The position numbers and the translations under genes are program-made. 64,000 bases of DNA. Origin: Margaritispora aquatica. Lineage: Eukaryota > Ascomycota > Leotiomycetes > Helotiales > Discinellaceae. Below the pieces are notes generated by a model that did no database searches, was not told the origin of the DNA, and saw only the letters and a program-made list of their open reading frames with translations. Where the stretch lies: NCBI GenBank assembly GCA_007644065.1, contig VJWN01000024.1:385902-449901 (forward strand). The letters are read 5' to 3'. Below are positions 55,074 to 64,000 of the stretch, one piece after another; position 1 is the first letter of the stretch; the number at the start of each line of letters is the position of its first letter.

Positions 55074-57272
55074 ATGTCCGAAATTCCAAGATTAGACTTA
55101 GAGATTGTGGAATCGAAATGTCCGGACCAAGTTCAGAATCCGTATCCGAGTCGTCGACGTGCTAATGAGGCAGCTTTGTTCGTAGAGAACAAAGTGGTTC
55201 TCACCCAAGTCAAGGACGAATTAGTCTACGACGAACAGCTGAATCAATTCGTAACAAAGGATATATTTGAAAGGCAGAATATCATCGGGTGAGTGCTATA
55301 AATCCGAATTGATGATCATTTCTAATCTTTGTTGGGTAGTGCAGAACTATGGCAAAATGCGAACACAGAAAAGAACAAGCTTTTCGAGCTCGTCACCAAA
55401 GTCCAAGACAGGCTTAACAAAGACAAAGGAACGAACGAGACCACCAACATGCGAAATTGTGGGTGGGAAGAACTAATGTCAGTTGTATCGACTATAGGAC
55501 AGAGATGGAAGAGTTCTACAAGTCAAGGTGCTCAAGCATGGCGATGCATCGAGAAATTGGGGCAGGCTTCTGGCACACTTGAAGTTTGGTTGGGGTTGTT
55601 ACCAGCTGGAGATTATGGGTCAATGTACTTTTACTTCGATCTTTTATTACGTTTGTCCTAACAAAGTGCAGAATTTGCGGTGCTTTTAAACTCGCCATCG
55701 GGGTGAGTCTAGGCAAATGATCTTGGTAGAGATTAAAATATAGGCCAATACTAATTGAAACCGTAGGCAGCAAACCAACACAGCAGAGTTTGGGACTGTG
55801 TTTTCGAAGCATTAGGAGATATCCCTGAAGCCATGGAGAGCGCCCAAAAATATGTTCTCATCTACAAAGACACCCGCGATCATTTCCTTGAAAGGAAAAC
55901 CTTTGATCTCTATATCGCCATTCTCCGGGCCTTGATTCAAATCATGCAATATTTTGTTGAGGATGGTTTCAGTATGTATCCTTGGAGTTTCTTGTATAGA
56001 TATGATACTAATACAAGATATACAGAGAAAGTTTTCAACCTACTGTTGAAACAAAAAGAATACAAAGCCGACCTCTTCAAAGCCGTCGAAGAAGTAAAGA
56101 AACGGACTTTGAAAATCAAAGACGAGGCAGCACAGTGTCTAGCTGCAAGACAAGAGAAAATGCATCGAACAATCGACGAGACAAATGGGAAAGTGGATGA
56201 AGCGGCGAGAGTATTGCAGATGATGTACATCACCTTGTATGAAGAGATGACAAGTCTAAATAAGAAATATGGTAAATCACCCACCCTTATCCTGAAGGCA
56301 AATTCGAGACTTGAGAACTGATTAGATACAGCTCAGCTAGCACTTCAAAATCAACAGCGAGGGGTTAGTCCCACCTCTCCATCCCAACAAAGGACCGATG
56401 GACTAGAAAGTACGTTACATATCCACTCAAACTCACCCTCAACAGTTCATCTAACACCTCCTTAAGAATCCCCCAAAACAGCACTAAAACGCCTCCTCAA
56501 GACCCTGCACGCATCGCCCTCCCTAGCACAAACAGATCTCCAGATCACCCTCTCAACCCTCCCCCAACTAACGCCCACCTCTCAAACCCGCGCTGCAACC
56601 CTAGTCCAACACCCTCTTCTCCGCTCCTGGCTCTCATCCAGAACCTCGCGCAGCCTCCTCATAAACGGGCATCAAGACCTCTCCTCTATATCCAGCGCCT
56701 CAGCATTAAGTTTCGTCGCTGCAACATTAATCAACATCACTCCTCCGTCCACCATAAAGCTCTCATATCTCTGCTCTCTTCATCCGAGGGGAATAGATCC
56801 ACGGCCTGAAGCCTCGCCTAGAGGAATTCTAGCATCCTTGATACAACAACTTATATCTCAGATTCTAGTTCTACGCTTGACGGCCGGGATAGATACTAGT
56901 TTTCTTGCACCAGCCTCTTTGCACAGAATAGCGAAATGGGATCCGAAAACTTTGTATCGGGTATTTCAATCTCTAATTCAGGGGCTGCCGCCATATACAG
57001 TGGTGATACTTGTACTAGATGAGCTAGCTCTGTATGAAACGAGAGAGCTAGGGAAAGAGACAGATGCATTGATGCGGCGTATAACACGATTGGTGGAATA
57101 TAGTAGGGATGGAGGTGCGATATTGAAATTACTCGTCACTTGTCGGGGCCGAGCTTTGGATTTTGGACAGTACTTTTTTAGTGTAGAAGGAGAGGTGTTG
57201 GATTTAGAGGAAGAAGTGGAGGTGGATGAAAGCGCTGGGTGGAAGATCAGTGTATTTGCGAAAGAGGGGTAG
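55074..57272 (+). CDS. DUF7708-like protein with degenerate P-loop NTPase region
   Basis: Seven exons, 55074-55288, 55340-55624, 55672-55702, 55767-55971, 56026-56271, 56332-56409 and 56467-57272, splice to 621 residues. Residues 100-200 (AWRCIEKLGQASGTLEVWLG, DYGSIICGAFKLAIGAANQH, the latter spanning a 31-nt exon) match the DUF7708-type helical domain found at the N-terminus of fungal STAND/NLR-like proteins. A coiled coil follows (about 235-330). The C-terminal part resembles an NTPase but has SLLINGHQD where Walker A should be (about 415-424, no GKS/T), while VVILVLDELALYE (about 533-543) looks like Walker B. It lacks WD40, ankyrin or TPR repeats. It is probably a cytosolic recognition or scaffold protein, likely not ATP-hydrolysing. 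It stops 114 bp before the terminal repeat at 57387. Confidence 0.84.
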
Positions 57273-57386
57273 CGTGATAAGAAGTTTCTCGGGAATTGTA
57301 AAGAAATCGATGGAGAGTAATCAAACCTTTGGTATTCTCTAATTCTATCTATACTGTAAATAGGCTTTGAATTCTATTCTTATTGG

Positions 57387-57487
57387 CCCTACGGAAGCAG
57401 GTTCGTTATATACTATAACCAAAATCACTATAAGCAATAGCGATCTCGTTATAAAATATAGTGACTCGGTTTTGAGTATAACGAAGG
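57387..57487 (+). repeat. Left terminal inverted repeat (about 100 bp)
   Basis: Begins CCCTACGGAAGCAGGTTCGT and continues to about 57487. Its reverse complement, about 90 percent identical by eye, occupies 62402-62502. Nearly all differences are transitions. Confidence 0.85.
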
Positions 57488-57965
57488 TGTTACGAATCAC
57501 CTGACCTATGGCCCTAAAGCTCGGCAGCCTAAAGGCTACACAGAAAAGCCATAGGGAGAAGGGCATTCGGTCACGAGACCAGGATAATGTAATTATAGAG
57601 GATAGCCGAAGGGGTTACGTAATAGAGCGATCTTAGTAGGAGCGTTAGAGTAGAGACGCGCTCTAGCTCTAGCGCTCTATAATCTAGCGCTTTTAAAAAA
57701 ATAAAGATTCTATATAATAAAATAGATTTTTTTAAATAAAAGTTTTATATTTAATTTTAAATAGTAATTTATATTTATTAGTAATATATTTAGGATTAAT
57801 ACGTATTAATCTATCGTACTTTAAATCCTTATTTTTTACTTTAAAACTAGCGATAGGGTCGTTATATTTTAAATACTATTTTATAAAATTTTCGTTTAAA
57901 TATATAATATTGTTATATTTTTATAAAGTAGTTTAATTAAAAAAATAGATATTTTTTACTAATCC

Positions 57966-58012
57966 TATAACTTGTCAGAACGGCCATTAAGCTTAACCAT
58001 TGCGCCATACCC
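57966..58012 (-). repeat. tRNA-like A-box segment, possible SINE remnant
   Basis: On the minus strand the reading TATGGCGCAATGGTTAAGC resembles the A-box half of a tRNA gene (TGGCnnAATGG). The expected B-box and acceptor stem are not recognisable downstream, so it is not called as a tRNA. A degraded tRNA-derived SINE is possible. Confidence 0.25.
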
Positions 58013-58192
58013 AAAAGGTAGAATGATTTCGATTACTCGAAATCAGCTTAATAACTATATTATATGTCATTAACCCTTGACACTAACTATAAATAGCTGC
58101 TAGCCAAAGTACTAACTCTTGTACGTTAATCTATAAGTACTACGTGATCTTTTTTAGTTAACGAACGATATCCATATATAATAAGTTGGGCG

Positions 58193-58245
58193 GGCTTAGA
58201 TATAAGCAAATATAGTAGATATAAGTTCAGTTGTATATCTAAGCC
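58193..58245. repeat. Perfect 12-bp inverted repeat
   Basis: GGCTTAGATATA at 58193-58204 pairs with TATATCTAAGCC at 58234-58245 in AT-rich repeat DNA. Confidence 0.75.
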
Positions 58246-58443
58246 ATATATACTTTTTGACATAGTTATTAACGTCAATACCTTATTGTGACCCGATTAA
58301 AAAGGACCTCCTCTAATATACATCGTTTCCTATCTCCGAGAGCTATTAGGGCATATGGTTATTATAGTCTAGATCTTATTAGAAGTTTACTACAAGAATA
58401 CCTAACATAAAATTAGAAAAGGTCTTGATCAGGATAAATTATA

Positions 58444-58463
58444 AAAGAAAGAAAGAAAGAAAG
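58444..58463. repeat. (AAAG)n microsatellite
   Basis: About five uninterrupted AAAG units, about 190 bp downstream of the HET gene stop. Confidence 0.8.
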
Positions 58464-58649
58464 TTAAGTATAACAAACCATCAGTTTCTCAACGTAACGA
58501 GTAGCGTCTTTTGGACATGGCGGAAAATCCAATCATCTTTCGGCACAAGCATGAGCCTACTGTCACGACAAATAGCGGACTTGGAAGGGTTTTCAGAAAT
58601 CAGATATCTTAGCTCTACAACAAGTACAAATTACTCGGAAACTACATCA

Positions 58650-60452
58650 CTATACGAGTGGAAACTCCACAGACTCATATTCTCGTAGACAACGTTCCTG
58701 CTCCTCCATATCCATAATGCTATGCATATAGCAAGCACTTACGAGGCGATAATGATTATTGCACGCTCTGAGAATGAAAGGAATCGTACTACCACGAAGG
58801 AGGCAGATGATATCACCGATCTCAAGAGAATCAACACCCTCAACAACCCCAATATGCCCACTTGATGAGATAATCGGACGCCGATTGGTCAAAGTAAAAG
58901 GCTTGAATGTCGCAAAATTCTCAACTTCCTTTATGACCCTTTTTGCCACGTTACCGTTGTCATCGTCAGTGGTCGAAGGAAGTGGGCGATGATGCATCAT
59001 GATTTCATAACAATAGTGCTCTATTACCATCTCATCTGCATCCTCTGGATGGAAAAATGTATGTTTCCATTCATTGAGAGCCATCTTTTTGTCACTGAAT
59101 TTCTGTCTCACAAGGGACGACTCGAGATATTGAACTTCGAGATTTTGGAAAAATTCGGTCAATATTGAGACATTCCTTGAGAGATCTGCTGGAAAGCCTG
59201 CGAACGAATCAACTGTGATCTCATCTCCTACAACGGCAATCGTGTCAAATATAATTCCGTTAAGGAACAAGATTCTTCCATCGATAGTATATGTTAATGT
59301 TGGGGGGGCATCAGCGTTGCTGTTCGACCGGGATTGAGCGATTTGGCGAAGAGTGCCATTTTCTATGTGGCTCCAAGTTGGCACCCAAGACGGAGCTTGT
59401 AAGAGTCGATCTGCTTGATTGCAGTGTGTCAAGATGTCAAGGCTCCCTCTTTGTTCTAAGAGGAAAATAGTAAGGTCTTGAAAGATCTGAGAAGTCTGTT
59501 TCTGGTAGTCGATGGTCAAGCCTGTCTGTGATAATCCATGGCCAGGACTAGTCAACAGGCTTGTGATGGCAAATATTCGATCTTTGGCGTCTCTACTCTC
59601 GAAACGGCCATCGAGACGGAAAAGTAGCCACACAATACGCTCTGCAACATTTCTAGTATCGAAGACCTCTCTTTTCCAGTTACTGTATTCATACAGGCAA
59701 GATTGGAGGGTGCTTATATAATGAAAGCTGATTTCCATCATTCCAGCAGCCTGCCTCGTTAACTTTAGGCTTGGTAAAACCTGGGTAAAGCCATAAATGA
59801 AGACAATCCAGGGTATAGAATGAGCGCCGCACACAAGCTCGCCACTAACGTTTGACACTGCTTCCTGTACAATCCAGAGCCTTGTCCAATATGATCTGTT
59901 GACAAACGCAGATAAAGTGCAATTCCATTCACGACAGGTAAATCCCCATGCAGTAAGTTTGTTATCGATTTTGTGCCCACGAGCGATGTCCCATATCAGT
60001 TCAAAGACACTCGGAATCGGAATAGTCGCTCGAAATCCATTGTATGGGATATGTTCTTCTCCAACCCATAGTACGACTTGAGTTGCGGATTTGTATATGT
60101 CTCCCATTCTTTGTACTTGACTATTCCGTTCTAGATCGTTCTTTTGGTCAATGCAAATTGCATCGATCCATAGGATTCGCACTTCAGAAGATCTGCGAAG
60201 GTAACGAAGCGCATGACTGAGGTTGATAGTGATTGGGAATATCTGGTTTTCGAGCTCGATGTCAAGAGTTGCGTTTGGATCTCCCCACACATAAGAAAGT
60301 GCTTCATATTTCGGCTTTGTGGTGAGATTGACGTGTTGGAGCTCGCAACGAACAGGGTCGAAAAATGTGCCAGGCTTAAGCGTTACAAGGCGTATGGTTG
60401 ACTCGGAAATACCAAGTGGAGAGTACAGAAAATTTGCGGAGAAATTTTCCAT
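58650..60452 (-). CDS. HET-domain protein (heterokaryon incompatibility)
   Basis: An intronless minus-strand frame of 600 residues from the ATG at 60452 to a TAG at 58650. The HET domain covers about residues 45-205: YEALSYVWGDPN, ITINLSHALRYLRR, RILWIDAICIDQKNDLERNS, MGDIYKSATQVVLWVGEE and NRSYWTRLWIVQEA are all present. The long C-terminal part ends with the pattern YRLVSACYMHSIMDMEE seen at the end of many HET proteins. HET domains trigger growth arrest and cell death when incompatible fungi fuse. Partners and allelic specificity cannot be read here. The frame extends upstream to a non-ATG codon, but the ATG at 60452 immediately precedes the conserved start. It lies inside the inverted-repeat block and, unlike its surroundings, shows no RIP damage. 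Confidence 0.93.
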   Translation of the reverse strand: MENFSANFLYSPLGISESTIRLVTLKPGTFFDPVRCELQHVNLTTKPKYEALSYVWGDPNATLDIELENQIFPITINLSHALRYLRRSSEVRILWIDAICIDQKNDLERNSQVQRMGDIYKSATQVVLWVGEEHIPYNGFRATIPIPSVFELIWDIARGHKIDNKLTAWGFTCREWNCTLSAFVNRSYWTRLWIVQEAVSNVSGELVCGAHSIPWIVFIYGFTQVLPSLKLTRQAAGMMEISFHYISTLQSCLYEYSNWKREVFDTRNVAERIVWLLFRLDGRFESRDAKDRIFAITSLLTSPGHGLSQTGLTIDYQKQTSQIFQDLTIFLLEQRGSLDILTHCNQADRLLQAPSWVPTWSHIENGTLRQIAQSRSNSNADAPPTLTYTIDGRILFLNGIIFDTIAVVGDEITVDSFAGFPADLSRNVSILTEFFQNLEVQYLESSLVRQKFSDKKMALNEWKHTFFHPEDADEMVIEHYCYEIMMHHRPLPSTTDDDNGNVAKRVIKEVENFATFKPFTLTNRRPIISSSGHIGVVEGVDSLEIGDIICLLRGSTIPFILRACNNHYRLVSACYMHSIMDMEEQERCLREYESVEFPLV

Positions 60453-61271
60453 TATGCGGTGATTTTCAATCAATGATTTGTATCAGCTAATTTATGAGGG
60501 AGTGAGAGTGCCCAAAATAGAAGAGGCTTGTTCCTACACGAAGTTAGCCGACATAGGATTGACGTATCGCAACAGATGTCGATTCAAGAAAATCACATAC
60601 AGTCTCGCGTTCAAAGCAGAGTTAGGCTCTACGGTATCAGTAGTTTCGCGTGTATTTGCATTTGAAATATTAGTACGCAACTGAACCCGATTTCGAACTC
60701 TACTATATATATAGAGCCATTAAGAACATAAATTTTTCAAGTGCTTAGCCAACAGGCTGTGGTAATTGAAAGGGGTCTGTGTAACATATAGCTTGGCCTG
60801 CGTGGGTATATCTGCTTACAACCTGGGCACAGATACAGACAACGAGGCTTGGAAATCAGAAAACTGCACCCTTACAAGTGTTTAACCATTTAATTGGAAG
60901 ACAACGATTACTGCGGTATTATGTGGCGCTGGCTGGCCAGTAAACAGTGCAAGGATATATTAGATAACACTGCCACACACGTGCTACATACTACTTCTTC
61001 CTAACTTATATGCCTGAGATTTGATTGTTGGTATACCGCGAAATATTGGTTATCTATTGGTCACATTCAGTCGTCTAGTGCCCTGTTGCCTAACGTTGTA
61101 ACACACGGCTGTAGGCGCAGTTCTTAATTCCAGGCGATTATTGATTTAACCACATTATCGCGACTTATATGAACAGGCCATGACCCTAAGGCTCGGAAGC
61201 GAATCAGCTGCACAGGGAAGTCATTATTTTTGAGGAGTAGGACAGAAAGAGATCACGTGAGTGGGCCTCAA

Positions 61272-61704
61272 CCCTACGGAAGCAACTCCGTCACAATCAA
61301 TGGGTGAAGTCCGTTATATTAATCGTTATAAAAAATTACGAGAATTCTTAAAGGTTATGACGGACTCCACTATTAATTATAACGAAATTCGACTTATTTT
61401 GTAGCTACTTTTCGGATTTTTATAACGATTTTTATAACGACTTTTACTATTAAAAATGACGATTCTTACTATAAATTTGAAATCCTACGAATCTATCTAC
61501 GAATCTATCTACTATCTCTAGATCTGCTACTAACCTACCTTTGGATCTATTGTCTATAAGAGAACGAAGGAAAGTGAGGAAAGAGAATAAGGAATAAGAG
61601 GAATAAAGGGAATAAGAGGAATAAGGTATTTGCGGTAAGAGGGTGGCAAAACCCCTAGGCACGGTCTGTTTTATATAATATATGACGAACTTGCTTCCGT
61701 AGGG
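61272..61704. mobile_element. MITE-like unit with CCCTACGGAAGCA termini
   Basis: CCCTACGGAAGCAACTCCGTCA at 61272 is answered by TGACGAACTTGCTTCCGTAGGG ending at 61704 in inverted orientation (about 20 of 24 positions match). CAA flanks both ends, a possible 3-bp target duplication. No coding capacity. Confidence 0.5.
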
Positions 61705-62250
61705 CAAGCGAGGGAGTCCTAATGATAGGGAAAGTCGGATTCTATCATCAGAGACTCCATGGTTAGCGACTCCAGTACGCGAATGTTCTATATAATAATT
61801 AGATAGTCTCATTATATTAGGAGCTTCGTGCTCAACTCAAGATAGTAATAGAACCCTATTGCTGTTACAAACGTGACTAGGACTGTCCGAAAGATGATTC
61901 CTATGCCCTACGGAATCTATCTACGAATCTATCTACGAATCTATATACTGCCTCTAGGTCTACTGACGACCTACCTTTGGATCTGCTGGATCTGCTGGAT
62001 CTGCTGGATCTGCTACTTACCTTTGGATCTGCTCCTAACCTACCTTTGGATCTACTACTTACCTTTGGATCTGCTCCTGACCTACCTTTGGATCTGCTCC
62101 TAGTCTACCTATAGATCTACTGTCTGTAAGAGAACGAATTCGAAGGAGAATGAAAGAGAATAAAGAAGAAGAATGAGGGGAATGAGGGGAATAAGGTATT
62201 TACGGTAAGAGGGTAGCAAAATATCCGGGCACGGTCTATTTTATATTATA
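61486..62250 (+). repeat. Imperfect direct repeat (about 200-340 bp units)
   Basis: Unit one, 61486-61681, and unit two, 61912-62250, share CTACGAATCTATCTACGAAT, CTACCTTTGGATCT, TAAGAGAACGAA, AATAAGGTATTT.CGGTAAGAG and GCACGGTCT.TTTTATAT in the same order. Unit two is longer because of an internal minisatellite. Confidence 0.75.
61970..62105. repeat. Minisatellite based on CTACCTTTGGATCTGCTCCT
   Basis: About four to five variant copies of a 20-27 bp unit, preceded by four GGATCTGCT units at about 61979-62014. It is inside the second direct-repeat unit. Confidence 0.75.
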
Positions 62251-62401
62251 GGAAGGATCCGAATACGATGTCTGTGTATATGTCTGTGTATATAGATCTA
62301 TATAACGAAAGTCGTTATAAAGTATAGTAAGATATATTATAAGACTAGTAGTATAGTAATTCTTACCATTGGTTATAACGAAGTAAAAATTCACTTATAA
62401 A

Positions 62402-62502
62402 CCTTCGTTATATTCGAAACCGATTTACTATATTTTATGACGAGATCGCTATTGCTTATAGTGATTTTGGTTATAATGTATGACGAACCTGCTTCCGTAG
62501 GG
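62402..62502 (-). repeat. Right terminal inverted repeat (about 100 bp)
   Basis: Reverse complement of the repeat at 57387-57487. It ends GAACCTGCTTCCGTAGGG at 62502. Differences from the left copy are mostly C/T and G/A transitions. Confidence 0.85.
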
Positions 62503-62847
62503 ATGGCATTGAACCAAATTACGATCTAATACTGAGGTTTCTTAGGATCATGGAGTTACTCCAAACTCTCCTCAGTCTATAGTTGTATATGACAGGAGAA
62601 GCCGTTCTTGATACGATAAAAACCAGTCTGTGAAGAGGGATATGATATGATGAAGTGCTGCAAGTTGTAAATTTGTGTAGGTATTTATTATAACTATTGG
62701 TACAATCGGTCATGAAACGACAGAATATATCAAGTTTTCCTCCTAGTTCCTCCTCAATCTATCTGTACCAGCTTCTGAGAATGTGTAGCATCACTATACC
62801 CGTTCTCCGCTGACTCTCAATTTGCAAGAACAACGGATCAGCTGGAA

Positions 62848-63174
62848 CTATCTACATGGGGGGGGGGGGGGGGCAAGAAGAAAACAGTCCTCCGCATCTT
62901 TAGTAGTATGCTTTTCCCATTGCTCAAATCCTTCCAAATTGATTAAGTCGACTTGAACAATGTCATCTTCTCCGTCGTCGTCGTCGCCTCTTGAAACCTC
63001 CAACGACTGCCATTGACGCACACCAGAGAGCTGGCTTGCGTTCATCTCTTTGCTGGACAGCCAGTGGTGACGGAGTTGACGGTACTGGATTGCACAAACA
63101 TACTCGCCAGGAGCTGAGTACTCCGAGCTATGGCTGTCTGAAGCCTGCTGCTGCATGCGTATCTTGGGATCCAT
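62848..63174 (-). CDS. Small acidic hypothetical protein
   Basis: Minus-strand frame of 108 residues from the ATG at 63174. The body reads protein-like, with CAIQYRQLRHHWLSSKEMN, LSGVRQWQSLEVSRGDDDDG and EDDIVQVDLINLEGF, and is rich in Asp, Glu and Gln. The C-terminus is made by a run of 16 G on the plus strand (62858-62873), giving poly-Pro. Because homopolymer length is uncertain in sequencing, the true end is unclear. I vaguely recognise the block as recurring in leotiomycete proteins but cannot name it. It may be a fragment of a larger gene. Confidence 0.4.
   Translation of the reverse strand: MDPKIRMQQQASDSHSSEYSAPGEYVCAIQYRQLRHHWLSSKEMNASQLSGVRQWQSLEVSRGDDDDGEDDIVQVDLINLEGFEQWEKHTTKDAEDCFLLAPPPPPCR
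62858..62873. repeat. G16 homopolymer
   Basis: Sixteen consecutive G, the longest homopolymer in the window, at the end of the small acidic frame. It is a likely length error or polymorphism, and on one strand a possible G-quadruplex. Confidence 0.9.
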
Positions 63175-63404
63175 AGCGTCTCTGATGGATGATAGGGGGT
63201 GAATCACGTGAGGAAGCAGTAGGTGAAATGGATAGGATTGAAGAGTCTGAAGAGCATCTACCGCAGTAGAGAGCTCTATATATACAGATAGATCAGCACT
63301 TCATAAGGAATGCTCTCATATCATAAGGAATGCAGTGAGATTAAGAAGAGAATCAAAATAACCGAATATCATGCATAAAAGCACGTGACCTCTAACTGAC
63401 AAAG

Positions 63405-64000
63405 GACAACCCAGATCGTGCAAATTGGCTGTCCAACCTAGCACATAGATTTAAGAGTCGGTACACTCAGATGAAAGAGATAAATGATCTTCGAAGAACC
63501 ATTGACCTCGCGAAACAAGCTGTCGATTTGACGCGCCAGAATCATCCTGATCTAACAATCAGGCTTTGTCTCCTCGGGGACGCGCGAGCGTTGCTTTATG
63601 AGCGGTTCCAAGACAGTGCCGACCTAGAGGCAGCTTCGTCGTGTTTTCAGGATGCCTGGAATATACAGACGGCCGCGCCTTTTGATCGCATAAGCGCAGC
63701 TGCTCGGGGACTACAGTTGCTCATTATGCAACGCAGATTTGACGTTGCCATAGAGCTCGGGAAGGATATCATCGAAATTTTTCCGACTGTTAACACGAAG
63801 CTGCTTAATCGTGACGACCAGCAATTCGTTGTGTCCATGTTCGCTGGCATCGCTGCTGATATGTGTGCCATATTTCTGGAAACCAATCAACCGCTCGAAG
63901 CTCTGGAGTATCTTGAGAGAGGACGCTGTTTTATTCTCGGTCAACTTCTGGATGCTCGGAGCGACCTTTCCTCCTTGAGAAAAGTCAATCCAAATATTGC
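63405..64000 (+). CDS. TPR region of a probable TPR-CHAT protein (3' partial)
   Basis: The plus frame is open to the window edge. The first usable ATG is at 63471, but homology-like TPR text begins earlier, right after an acceptor-like CTAACTGACAAAG at 63392-63404 (DNPDRANWLSNLAHRFKSRY). Repeats follow (DLRRTIDLAKQAVDLTRQNH, DLEAASSCFQDAWNIQTAAP), and the last part, AADMCAIFLETNQPLEALEY then LERGRCFILGQLLDARSDLS, is the characteristic linker before the CHAT caspase-like domain of fungal TPR-CHAT proteins. CHAT itself would lie beyond the window. No upstream exon was found, so the gene may start at 63471 or be 5'-truncated by the nearby repeats. Such proteins are thought to be proteases in signalling or cell-death pathways. 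Confidence 0.72.

Larger units (their letters stand above)
57273..58649. other. AT-rich, probably RIP-mutated repeat DNA
   Basis: No intact gene. From about 57660 to 58000 the sequence is extremely AT-rich with many TA dinucleotides, as expected after repeat-induced point mutation. It contains the left terminal repeat (57387-57487), a retroelement-LTR-like start (TGTTACGAATCACCTGACC at about 57489), a tRNA-like segment near 57966-58012 and an inverted repeat at 58193-58245. Confidence 0.6.
57387..62502. mobile_element. 5.1-kb block bounded by terminal inverted repeats, containing a HET gene
   Basis: The two repeats at 57387-57487 and 62402-62502 are in inverted orientation and start and end with CCCTACGG and CCGTAGGG. 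Between them lie RIP-like AT-rich DNA, several shorter copies of the same terminus (61272, ending 61704, and 61906) and one intact HET-domain gene at 58650-60452. No transposase is visible. Flanks (ATTGG on the left, ATGGC on the right) give no clean target duplication. It may be one non-autonomous element that captured a gene, or two MITE-like copies in opposite orientation around a HET gene. Confidence 0.55.
60453..62847. other. HET gene upstream region and nested small repeats
   Basis: 60453-61170 is presumably the HET promoter, with nothing else recognisable. 61170-62502 is a nest of repeats: a segment at 61165-61215 similar to 57510-57560, a 433-bp unit with CCCTACGG termini (61272-61704), a direct duplication, minisatellites and the right terminal repeat. 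62503-62847 is a spacer. No gene is supported. Confidence 0.55.

Noticed and set aside
1..64000. tRNA, rRNA and CRISPR arrays
   Set aside because: No cloverleaf-forming tRNA with both A and B boxes, no rRNA core sequence, and no regularly spaced direct repeats were seen. The origin is eukaryotic.

Overview
The window is nuclear DNA from a filamentous ascomycete (Pezizomycotina). The evidence is short GT-AG introns of about 45-95 nt with TACTAAC/CTAAC-like branch points, Zn2Cys6 regulators, many MFS transporters, a HET-domain gene, DUF7025-type AAA ATPase and DUF7708-type architectures, and AT-rich repeat DNA that looks RIP-mutated. Protein flavour suggests Leotiomycetes (Helotiales), but this is inference from memory. 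Gene models were built by hand by joining open frames at splice sites that restore frame and family motifs. Product names rest on recognised motifs, with no database search.

Layout. 1-10 kb: the 3' end of an unknown gene, an oxysterol-binding protein (KES1/OSH4 type), a CsbD-like stress protein and a 14-TM MFS drug transporter. 10-20 kb: a four-exon cysteine-rich secreted protein with a phospholipase A2-like Cys-His-Asp motif, a quinone oxidoreductase-type dehydrogenase divergent from a Zn2Cys6 regulator, and an amino acid permease preceded by a back-to-back GATA pair. 20-28 kb: a small Cys-rich protein, a 623-aa unknown protein, a histidine-phosphatase protein with a long C-terminal extension and a membrane anchor, and a 507-aa unknown protein. 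28-31.4 kb is gene-poor. 31.4-38.4 kb: a transporter cluster with two MFS exporters and a PHO84-type phosphate symporter. 39.9-42.2 kb: a decayed multi-TM membrane protein gene (DUF6536-like). 42.9-44.9 kb: a second Zn2Cys6 regulator. 45-50 kb is mostly empty apart from one small coiled-coil gene and a possible gene remnant.

50.8-64 kb is the most unusual part. A 13-exon AAA ATPase (DUF7025-like N-terminus, one GC-AG intron, an 18-nt exon) is divergently paired with a DUF7708-like protein whose P-loop is degenerate. Just beyond the latter lies a 5.1-kb block with about 100-bp terminal inverted repeats, containing RIP-like AT-rich DNA, nested small repeats and one intact HET-domain gene. About 0.9 kb further on is the start of a TPR-CHAT-type protein cut by the window edge. 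HET, STAND-like and TPR-CHAT proteins are linked to fungal non-self recognition and regulated cell death, so this end of the window looks like a candidate incompatibility or immunity island.
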